NCBI GenBank assembly: GCA_035719045.1
Contig: DASTGO010000501.1
Coordinates: 1-25,202 of the forward strand
Reading direction: 5' to 3'
Length of the DNA: 25,202 bases
From: DASTGO01 sp035719045
GTDB lineage: Bacteria > Actinomycetota > Actinomycetes > Actinomycetales > Kineosporiaceae
Part shown: piece after piece, positions 1-6,670 of the stretch
Position numbering within the stretch: position 1 is the first letter of the stretch
Layout of the letters: each line of letters begins with the position of its first letter
Notes under the pieces: generated by a model
The model's database searches: none
What the model was told of the DNA's origin: nothing
Seen by the model: the letters and a program-made list of their open reading frames with translations, nothing else
Made by a program: the position numbers and the translations under genes

Positions 1-2
1 GG

Positions 3-3000
3 ACCACGGCCCCCTCGGCGCAGCCCGCCCCGGCCAGGACCACGGTGGTGCGGACCACCGTGACCACGGGCTGGCGCTGGGCACTGCGCGAGACAGGGTC
101 CCCCCAGAGGGGCAGCACCACGCCGGCCGCCTCGGTGACCGCCCCTCAGGCCCCGATGACCGCCCCTGCGGAGGTGCTGTCCTTCGTCTCCCCGGACGAG
201 GACGGCACCTCCTCCGCACTGGAACGGGACGCCGAACTGTCCACCGACCTGGCCGTCACCGGAGCCGTGCTCGGGCCCGGCGGCACGGTCCAGGGAGTTC
301 CCAGCACGGACAACCTGATCCGGGCGCATGCGCACGCCGCCCGGGGACTGCTCGTGGTGTCCAACTACGACGCCGCCATCGACGACATGAACGGCCCGGC
401 CGCGGCCGCCCTGCTGCGGGACCCGGCGACCCGGTCCGCGCTGGTGGCCGCGATCACCCACGCGGTGACCTCCGGCGGATGGGACGGGGTCGACATCGAC
501 CTGGAATCGCTGCCGGCCGACACCGCCTCCGCGCTGGTCGACCTGGTCACCGGGGTCAAGGCGGCACTGGGTGAGCGGGAGGTCGTGGTGTCTACCCCGG
601 CCGGGAGCACGCCCGGCGACCTGGCCGGCTACGACCTGGGCCGGCTCGGGGCGGCCGCCGACCGGATCGACTGGATGGCCTACGACGAGAACACCGCGAG
701 CGGGGACGCCGGTCCCGTCGCGGGCCTGGACTGGGTGCGCGGCGGGCTCGCCCTGGCACTGCGGCAGGTCCCCGCCGGCAAGCTCCTGCTGGGCGTCGCC
801 GGGTACGGCTACGTCTGGCCGGCCCACGACAGGCCGCATGAGCTGGACTGGACCACGCTGCAGGCCCTGGAGCACACCCCCGGCGCGCAGGTCGTGCAGG
901 ACCAGACCCAGGGCGAGCTGACCGTGCACCTGCCGGACGGCGGGACGGCGTGGTTCGAGGACGCCGCCGCTGTCGCCCGCCGCGCCCAGCTCGTGGGGCA
1001 GGACCACCTGGCCGGCGTCGCCCTCTGGCGGGTCGGTTCGGAGGACCCGGCCACCCTCGGATCCCTGCCCGCCCAGCCGGTCAAGCCGGCGGGGCTGTCC
1101 ACCGACGGTCGACCGGTGGTCCGGGTGGCGGCGACGGGCCTGGTCGCGCTCACCTTCGACGACGGCCCCGACCCGACCTGGACCCCGCAGATCCTCGACG
1201 TGCTGCGCCGCGAACAGGTCCCTGCGACTTTCTTCGTGGTCGGGCAGCAGGCGCTGGCGAATCCCGGGATCCTCACCGCGGAGGTGAACGCCGGGGACGT
1301 GGTCGGCAACCACACCTACTCCCACCCGGACATGAACGCCGTGTCCGCCTGGCAGGCCCGGCTGGAGATCCAGGGCAACGAGGCGGTCGTCGACAGCGTG
1401 ATCGGACACCGGCCGCTGCTCTACCGCAGTCCCTACGGCAACGGGGACCGGGTGGTCGGTGACCGGACCCGCGACGACCTCGCCGGATCCCTCGGCCTGC
1501 AACCGGTCGGCTGGACCGTCGACTCACTGGACTGGTCCCGGCCGGGCACGGACCGGATCATCTCGAACGTGATGGCCGGGGCCGCCCCGCTGACGGTCAT
1601 CCTCATGCACGACGGCGGCGGCGACCGCTCCCAGACGGTGGCCGCGCTGCCGGCCGTCATCGAGCGGCTCAAAGCGGCCGGGTACCAGTTCGTCACCGTG
1701 CCCGCGCTCAACGGGGCGACGGCCAGCGCCTACGCCACCCCGCGCTCCGGGGAGCAGCAGTTGCGCTGGACGGCCGAGGTGGTCGCCGTCCGGCTCGGGC
1801 ACGGCGGGCTGCTGGCCCTCGGCTGGATCGCGCTCGCGGTGGCCCTGCTCAGCATCCTGCGCCTGCTGGTGGGCGGGCCGCTGGCCCTGGTGCACGCCTG
1901 GCGGGCACACCGCCACGGTCCGCAACGGAACGCGGAATCCCTTGCCGCCCAAGGGGATCCACTGCCCACGGTGTCGGTGCTGATCCCGGCGCACAATGAG
2001 GAGAAGGTGATCGGGAAGGCGCTGGCGGCGCTGGCCGCACTGCGCGGGGCGGAGCGTCCGCTGGAGGTCGTCGTCGTCGACGACGGCTCCACGGACGGCA
2101 CCGCCGAGGTGGTCAGAACCATTGCCGCCCAAGGGGATCCGGGTCAGGTACCGATCCGGCTGCTGCAGCAGGCCCAGTCCGGCAAGGCCGCGGCGCTCAA
2201 CGCCGGGATCGGCGCCGCCCGCGGCGAGGTGGTCGTGGTGATCGACGCCGACACCGTGGTCACCCCGGAACTGTGCCGGGCGATGGCGGTGCACTTCCTC
2301 GACCCTTCGGTGGGGGCGGTGGCCGGGAACGTCAAGGTGGGCAACCGGCACCGGCTGCTGGCCCTGCTGCAGGCCGCCGAGTACGTGACCAGCCTCAACC
2401 TGGACCGGCGCGGCCAGGCCGTGCTCAACACGATGGCCGTGGTGCCGGGCGCGGCCGGGGCGTTCCGGCGCTCGGCTCTGCTGGCCGTCGGCGGGTACCC
2501 GACCCAGACCCTGGTCGAGGACGCGGACCTGACGATGATCCTGCTGCGGGCCGGCTGGCGGATCCCGTACGAGCCGCGGGCGGTGGCCTGGACGGAGGCC
2601 CCGGAACGGTTCCGGGACGCGCTCAAACAGCGCCGCCGCTGGTCCTACGGGACGCTGCAGGTACTGGCCCGGCATGCGGACGTGATCGGTCGGCCCCGCT
2701 ACGGCGCGCTCGGCCTGGCCGGGATGCCGTGGAACCTGGTCAGCCAGATCCTGCTGCCGGCACTGGCCCCGCTGGTCGAGCTGTACCTGGTGTACCGCCT
2801 GCTGACCGGGGACACCGGCCCCGTGGTGCAGGTACTCGCCCTGGCCGCCGTCCTCGACGTGGTCATGGTGGCGATGGTCACCCTGGTGGAGCGCGAGAGC
2901 TGGCGGCTGGTCGCGGTGGCGCCGCTGCTGCGCTGGATCTGGCATCCGCTGCAACTGGTCTCGGTGCTGCTCAGCTTCCGGCGCTGGCTGCGCGCGGAGG

Positions 3001-3278
3001 AGCACCGCTGGTCCCCGTCCCGCCGGTACGCCACCGTCACCGCACCCACCGGGCCGGTCCGGCCCGTGGACGAGCCGGCCGGCGCACCGGCGCAGACCGG
3101 CCCGGCACCCGGGGACCGGACCGCGGCCACCCCGCTGCCCCTGAACCTGCAGCTGCACCTGCCCCCGCCGGAACCGGACGCGCCGGATCAGCCGGTACCG
3201 CCGGAGCTGCCGCGGGAGCCGGTCTCCGCCGGCCTGTCCCAGCAGCATCCCGGGACCGAGCTGTCCGGCCGGGACTGA
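3..3278 (+). CDS. GH18 / polysaccharide deacetylase / family 2 glycosyltransferase fusion (5' end probably outside window)
   Basis: Likely builds and trims an N-acetylglucosamine-type exopolysaccharide. Residues are counted from the first in-window start, GTG at 45. A GH18-like domain (about 43-345) carries the catalytic DGVDIDLE motif at 147-154. A NodB deacetylase domain (about 366-550) shows TFDDGPD (370-376), the zinc-type motif GNHTYSH (421-427), RSPYG (461-465) and a late MHDGGG (521-526). A membrane segment (about 585-613) leads to a GT2 domain (about 642-870) with VVDDGSTDG, DAD (734-736), VEDAD (824-828) and the processive-type QRRRW (862-866). Two or three more membrane segments and a proline-rich tail follow. 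The frame is open to the window edge, and no export signal precedes the extracellular-type domains, so the true start and an N-terminal anchor are probably upstream. Deacetylase-GT2 fusions are known in actinobacteria (MatB of Streptomyces); the added GH18 recalls PgaB. The polymer itself is inferred. Confidence 0.88.
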   Translation, partial: TTAPSAQPAPARTTVVRTTVTTGWRWALRETGSPQRGSTTPAASVTAPQAPMTAPAEVLSFVSPDEDGTSSALERDAELSTDLAVTGAVLGPGGTVQGVPSTDNLIRAHAHAARGLLVVSNYDAAIDDMNGPAAAALLRDPATRSALVAAITHAVTSGGWDGVDIDLESLPADTASALVDLVTGVKAALGEREVVVSTPAGSTPGDLAGYDLGRLGAAADRIDWMAYDENTASGDAGPVAGLDWVRGGLALALRQVPAGKLLLGVAGYGYVWPAHDRPHELDWTTLQALEHTPGAQVVQDQTQGELTVHLPDGGTAWFEDAAAVARRAQLVGQDHLAGVALWRVGSEDPATLGSLPAQPVKPAGLSTDGRPVVRVAATGLVALTFDDGPDPTWTPQILDVLRREQVPATFFVVGQQALANPGILTAEVNAGDVVGNHTYSHPDMNAVSAWQARLEIQGNEAVVDSVIGHRPLLYRSPYGNGDRVVGDRTRDDLAGSLGLQPVGWTVDSLDWSRPGTDRIISNVMAGAAPLTVILMHDGGGDRSQTVAALPAVIERLKAAGYQFVTVPALNGATASAYATPRSGEQQLRWTAEVVAVRLGHGGLLALGWIALAVALLSILRLLVGGPLALVHAWRAHRHGPQRNAESLAAQGDPLPTVSVLIPAHNEEKVIGKALAALAALRGAERPLEVVVVDDGSTDGTAEVVRTIAAQGDPGQVPIRLLQQAQSGKAAALNAGIGAARGEVVVVIDADTVVTPELCRAMAVHFLDPSVGAVAGNVKVGNRHRLLALLQAAEYVTSLNLDRRGQAVLNTMAVVPGAAGAFRRSALLAVGGYPTQTLVEDADLTMILLRAGWRIPYEPRAVAWTEAPERFRDALKQRRRWSYGTLQVLARHADVIGRPRYGALGLAGMPWNLVSQILLPALAPLVELYLVYRLLTGDTGPVVQVLALAAVLDVVMVAMVTLVERESWRLVAVAPLLRWIWHPLQLVSVLLSFRRWLRAEEHRWSPSRRYATVTAPTGPVRPVDEPAGAPAQTGPAPGDRTAATPLPLNLQLHLPPPEPDAPDQPVPPELPREPVSAGLSQQHPGTELSGRD

Positions 3279-3290
3279 GCCGCTGTCCGA

Positions 3291-3330
3291 GGGGGACTGA
3301 GCCGGAGACCGGGTGTCCGCTCAGCCCCCC
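3291..3330. terminator. Bidirectional hairpin between convergent genes
   Basis: GGGGGACTGAGC (3291-3302) can pair with GCTCAGCCCCCC (3319-3330), giving about 12 pairs with one A-C mismatch and a 16-nt loop. It lies 12 bases after the stop of the glycosyltransferase fusion and 36 bases beyond the stop of the convergent DinB-like gene, so it could serve both. There is no T tract on either side, which is usual for high-GC actinobacteria. Confidence 0.45.
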
Positions 3331-3373
3331 GGACCGGCCGCTCAGCCCCCCCCCCGAACCGGTCGCTCAGTCC
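3317..3373. repeat. Degenerate CGCTCAG repeats with a C10 tract
   Basis: Three copies of a unit starting (c/t)cgctcag begin near 3317, 3338 and 3363. The first two continue with a C run and then g(g/a)accgg. The C run is 6 in the first copy and 10 in the second (3346-3355). The third copy overlaps the stop codon of the DinB-like gene. The spacing suggests duplication of a short terminator-like unit followed by homopolymer expansion. Confidence 0.5.
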
Positions 3374-4017
3374 TGCGGACCGAAGGCGACGATCGAGCCG
3401 GACGCACGTTCGCTGCGGGTGAGGGCACGCAGGACGGCGGGCTGGCCGTGCCGACGGGCGGCGAGGGTGGCCAGCAGACCCAGCACCGGCAGCAGGGTGT
3501 CCTCGGGCAGCGGGGGCGTCGGCAGGTCGACGCTGACCGCCAGGTCGTCGAGGTGGACGGAGATCTCCAGGGTCCGGGTGAGCAGCGTCTCCGCCAACGG
3601 CAGCGCCCAGGGACCGGCCGGGGTCGGCATCGGGCGGGCCGGGTCGGCGGCCGGGAGCGCGGACTCCAGACCGGCGAGGGCCTCGTCCACCGCCGCCAGC
3701 AGCGCCGCATGCCCGTCCCCCGCGAGCTGCTCGCCGCGGTCGCGGATCGCGACATTGATCGCCGCGTCACGGTCGGCACCGACCCAGGTGGCGCGGGCGT
3801 AGTGGTCCAGTGCCCGGACAGACTCGGCGACGGGCGGGTCCGCGGCCAGCAGGTCCGCGACCATGAGCACCTGGGACCCGAGATGCGCGGCCAGGCCGCC
3901 GACGGTGAACCCGGGCAGGGCGCTCGGCCGGTCCCAGGCCGTGGACACCGCGGGGTCGGCGATCAGATCCCGGGCGGTGCGGGCGGCGGCAAGGTAACCG
4001 GGTGCGTCGATCGTCAT
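3367..4017 (-). CDS. Maleylpyruvate isomerase N-terminal/DinB-fold family protein (mycothiol-dependent type)
   Basis: About 216 residues from ATG at 4017; a GTG at 4026 is an equally possible start, and neither has a good Shine-Dalgarno. It has the DinB/MDMPI four-helix fold: an early GGLAAHLG motif (His about 45) and a later RTLEISVHLDDLA motif. The glutamate and histidine of that later motif, with the first His, match the three metal ligands of mycothiol-dependent maleylpyruvate isomerase. The length suits the TIGR03083-type family, whose members are metal-binding thiol-transfer or isomerase enzymes. The substrate cannot be told. It ends convergently with the exopolysaccharide gene. Upstream lies a degraded region, so it is probably transcribed alone. 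Confidence 0.8.
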   Translation of the reverse strand: MTIDAPGYLAAARTARDLIADPAVSTAWDRPSALPGFTVGGLAAHLGSQVLMVADLLAADPPVAESVRALDHYARATWVGADRDAAINVAIRDRGEQLAGDGHAALLAAVDEALAGLESALPAADPARPMPTPAGPWALPLAETLLTRTLEISVHLDDLAVSVDLPTPPLPEDTLLPVLGLLATLAARRHGQPAVLRALTRSERASGSIVAFGPQD

Positions 4018-4050
4018 GACCGTCACCGTAGCGACCGGACGGCGCAGTGC

Positions 4051-4104
4051 CCGCCGTCAGGTCGGTGCCCGCCGCCAGGTCGGTGCCCGCCGCCAGGTCG
4101 GTGC
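4051..4104. repeat. Three tandem copies of an 18-bp repeat
   Basis: The unit ccgccgccaggtcggtgc occurs three times head to tail at 4051-4068, 4069-4086 and 4087-4104; the first copy differs by one base. Its length is a multiple of three. On the minus strand it reads as a repeated GTDLAA hexapeptide in the frame of the degraded coding remnant that ends here. It sits just upstream of the DinB-like start. Confidence 0.9.
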
Positions 4105-4590
4105 CCCGGCCCGAGCCGGACATCGGGATACGGCTCGGGCCGGGCACATCCAGCACCGGGCCCCGCGTGGGCAGGGCGTGGGTGTCCTGGTCCGGGAAGG
4201 TGTCGGGGTCAAGCGGTTCGAGGCCGAGACGGCGCAGCGCCGGGGCGAACCGGTCCGGTTCCCGTCCGCGGTCACACCTGCACCTCGGCCGCCCCGATCC
4301 TGGTGGAGGACGGCGAACTGGTCACCGCCGTGGACACCTCGGGTCCTCCCACACCTGGTCCGGGGTACGGACCCGCGCGGCCGCCGGGTCACCTCCGTAG
4401 CGGCGCAGCAACTGCATCTCGTCGATCCCGTGCACCAGGTCGGGCAGACCTGGGGGAACTGTCCCACCCAGCCGGCCTCTGGAACCGGCGGGAACTGCCG
4501 GTGCCAGACCGGGCCGGGGAAGGCCGGCGGCACGGCCTCGGCCAGCTCAAGCAGGGACCGTGGCTGCGGGTGCAACTGCTTCAAGAGCTC
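4057..4590 (-). pseudogene. Unrecognised coding remnant with several frame changes
   Basis: No intact frame covers this stretch, but coding-like pieces with GC-rich third positions follow one another on the minus strand. The first runs from a TTG near 4584 to about 4456 (LLELAEAVPPAFPGPVWHRQ region). Adding one C to a 5-nt run (4452-4456) joins it to a piece reading LPDLVHGIDEMQLLRRYGGD, which ends near 4340. Two more frame changes would link a short stretch and then RFAPALRRLGLEPLDPD, which ends in the GTDLAA repeats. I do not recognise the family. It lies directly after the stop of the broken SMI1/KNR4 gene, so both may have decayed together. An alternative is fortuitous open frames in GC-rich DNA. 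Confidence 0.3.
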
Positions 4591-5143
4591 TCAGTCCAGC
4601 CGGCCGCCGAAGGCGACCGGGAGCCGGTTTCCGATCGGAAGGCCGCCTTCCAGGGCGTCGGCGACCTCGTCGAGGACGTCGCCCAGGGCGGGCCGGCGAC
4701 CGAAGTGCGTACCGTCCCCCTTGACCATCTCGCCGACGGCGCCGTGGGTGTCACCGGGGCGGCAGCCCAGGACCATCTCACTGGCCGAGATCGTGGTGGC
4801 GAAGGGCACCCACTGCGGGTGCCAGTAGGAGCCCACCAGGTCGCCGTCCGGGTCCACCCCGGTCAGGGCCTCCCGGGTGATCCGCCAACCCTCGACGATC
4901 TCCGCCGCCGACATCGGCCGGTACCCGCCGGGGACCTCGAAGAACGGCCACGTCGACGAACAACCGTCATGGCACAGCAGCGACTCCACGAGCTCAGCGG
5001 GGAAGACCACGCCGCTCGTCTCCCGCGCCCACGCGATCGCCTCGGCCGAGGCCGGGGGGCCGCAGCGACGCCGCCGTCTGCGCCGCGTGACGGGCCAGCC
5101 ACCCCTCGATCCGCTCCCAGGCCTGCGCAACGTCCCCCGGCAC
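4591..5143 (-). pseudogene. SMI1/KNR4 (SUKH) family protein, frameshifted
   Basis: The C-terminal 150 or so residues fit the SMI1/KNR4 fold: VVFPAELVESLLCHDG, a PGGYRPMSAAEIVEGW segment, then GSYWHPQWVPFA and LGCRPGDTHGAVGEM, ending with a short helical tail. The natural N-terminus (AWERIEGWLARHAAQTAASL) lies in another frame, starting at a GTG at 5143. The two join perfectly as LRPPASAEAIAWARE if one base is removed from the 6-nt G run at 5054-5059. With that fix the protein is about 183 residues, a normal length. SUKH proteins often act as immunity proteins to polymorphic toxins; no toxin gene is visible here. A sequencing error in the homopolymer is the main alternative to true inactivation. 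Confidence 0.72.
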
Positions 5144-5559
5144 TGCCCCGGCGCTGCCCCGCCCCTCCCCGTGTTACCTCCGCCCTACGTAGAGACGCCG
5201 GGGCTCCCTGTACCTCAGGCGGCCGGCCGCCCAGCCACCGGCGTCCGGCGCCCGCCTGCCGACCGGGGACGCCGCCCCGGCGGTACAGGGAGCGCGAGGG
5301 CTGCGCGTCCGGGGGCTCCTCACGGCAGTCTCCCCACGGTGATGTCCCCACGGTGGTGAGCGCAGCACACCTGCCCGCTCGGTGCCCTGGGCCGCCTTCC
5401 CGGCGGCCTTCGTCCGCCCCGCATGTCGCGGTATCGTCCGGAATGCGTCCGCGATCGCCGGGCGCGGTCCGGCGAGACACCGCCGTCCCGCGTCGCGGTG
5501 CTCCCGGGGGCCACCCCGCCGGCTGGACGGCCGCCGTCCCGGACCACACAGAGGTCAGC
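5144..5559. other. Intergenic region between the SMI1 pseudogene and the methyltransferase
   Basis: I see no supported gene in this 416-bp divergent gap. It holds a perfect 12-bp inverted repeat (gctccctgtacc at 5203-5214, ggtacagggagc at 5282-5293) and a short direct repeat tccccacggtg around 5332-5354. A possible promoter for the methyltransferase is listed separately. Confidence 0.6.
5409..5437 (+). promoter_or_regulatory. Possible promoter of the DUF574 methyltransferase
   Basis: TTCGTC (5409-5414) and TATCGT (5432-5437) are separated by exactly 17 bases and resemble a sigma-70-type promoter with a weak -35. It would give a leader of about 115 bases before the ATG at 5560. Confidence 0.3.
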
Positions 5560-6357
5560 ATGGGCACTGAGGAGTTCGACACCGGCCAGCCGCACTCCGC
5601 GCGGGTCTACGACTACCTGCTCGGCGGGAAGGACAACTTCGCCGCCGACCGCGCCGCCGCGGAAATGGCTCTGGGGAAGCTGCCCACCCTGCGCGCCTCC
5701 GTGCAGGCCAACCGCAGCTTCATGATCCGCTCCGCCCGGTACCTGGCGGCCGAGCGGGGGCTGCGGCAGTTCCTCGACATCGGCACCGGCCTGCCCACCG
5801 CACCCAACCTGCACCAGGTCGTCCAGGCCGTGGACCCGACCTGCCGGGTGGTCTACGTCGACAATGACCCGATCGTGCTCGTCCATGCACGGGCGCTGCT
5901 GACCAGCGCACCCGAGGGCCGGACGGCCTATGTCGAGGCCGACCTGCGGACTCCGAAGGCGATCACCGACACCCCCGCACTGCGGGACACCCTGGACCTC
6001 GACCGGCCGGTCGCCGTGAGCCTGATCGCCGTCATGCACTTCGTCACGGACGACGACGCCACCCGGCAGATCCTGTCCGCCCTGATCGACCCGCTGGCCC
6101 CCGGCAGCGCGCTCGCCCTGTCCGTGGTGACCACGGACGCCGACCCGGACGCCGCCCCCGCCGGGTTCGAGTCCCTACGGACGAACGTGACGGCAGTCCG
6201 GCCGCGCACTCTGGCCGAGGTCGAGGCCATGTTCGACGGGCTGGAACTCGTCGAGCCCGGCGTGGTCCCGGTGCACCAGTGGCGTCCCGACTCCAACGCT
6301 CCGCGCCTGCTCGACACGCAGGTGCACGTCTACGGCGCGGTCGGCATCAAGCCCTGA
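5560..6357 (+). CDS. SAM-dependent methyltransferase, DUF574 family
   Basis: 265 residues, from an ATG preceded by GAGGT at 5551-5555. The family signature HSARVYDYLLGGKDNF starts near residue 12, followed by NRSFMIRSARYLAAE. The SAM-binding motif I, FLDIGTGLPT, is at 71-80, and an acidic VYVDNDP follows at about 98-104. The C-terminal half carries ALALSVV and the conserved end ELVEPGVVPVHQWRP. This family is widespread and often multicopy in actinobacteria; its substrates are mostly unknown, so I assign none. The reading frame is open far upstream (from 3313), but only this portion shows family similarity and it has a clear ribosome-binding site. It converges on the CHAT/NTPase gene. Confidence 0.92.
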   Translation: MGTEEFDTGQPHSARVYDYLLGGKDNFAADRAAAEMALGKLPTLRASVQANRSFMIRSARYLAAERGLRQFLDIGTGLPTAPNLHQVVQAVDPTCRVVYVDNDPIVLVHARALLTSAPEGRTAYVEADLRTPKAITDTPALRDTLDLDRPVAVSLIAVMHFVTDDDATRQILSALIDPLAPGSALALSVVTTDADPDAAPAGFESLRTNVTAVRPRTLAEVEAMFDGLELVEPGVVPVHQWRPDSNAPRLLDTQVHVYGAVGIKP

Positions 6358-6670
6358 GGTCGCCGCAACCGGAGCCCGATCCCACCCCAGTTCCGGGGCT
6401 TCTGCAGCAGGCCACAGCCTCACGGGCAGCTTCTCCAGGCTCTGGAGCCACCCCTCCCTGCTGGGGTTCGTTCCAGGAACCGGACCACACGCACGCCCCG
6501 CACCCACAACCGTCCCCCGGGCCAGCCCACCCCGCCGTCACCACGGCCCCCAGGTCCCCCGCTGTGCCGGCACCGGCACCAGCACCCACACCCGCGTCGG
6601 TACCGGTACCGGTACCGACGCCGAGCTCAGGGTCGGGCGTCGGGAAGGTCAGCGATCGCGGGAGTGGTGG
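6358..6670. other. Convergent intergenic region, no gene seen
   Basis: This 313-bp gap between the convergent methyltransferase and CHAT genes contains no frame I can support. It is rich in ccggcacc and cccac motifs and includes the short inverted repeat gttccaggaac near 6470. Its main structure is the long palindrome at 6594-6621. Confidence 0.55.
6594..6621. terminator. Perfect 28-bp palindrome downstream of the CHAT gene
   Basis: The left half gcgtcggtaccggt is followed directly by its exact reverse complement. Inside are three overlapping ggtacc sites with 6-bp periodicity. It sits 50 bases past the stop of the CHAT/NTPase gene and also downstream of the methyltransferase, so a bidirectional transcript end is the simplest reading. 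The lack of any loop spacer is unusual for a terminator. A cruciform or a protein-binding site is possible. Confidence 0.5.

Noticed and set aside
1524..3248. 574-codon minus-strand frame opposite the glycosyltransferase
   Set aside because: It is antisense to unmistakable GT2 motifs and its Gln/Arg/Gly-rich content is typical of a shadow.
4051..4104. Short CRISPR-like array
   Set aside because: The units are directly adjacent, with no spacers and no cas genes.
3313..5559. Open plus-strand frame continuous with the methyltransferase
   Set aside because: It is antisense to the DinB-like gene and the SUKH remnant, is low-complexity Arg/Gly/Pro, and shows no domain. Only the part from 5560 has family motifs and a ribosome-binding site.
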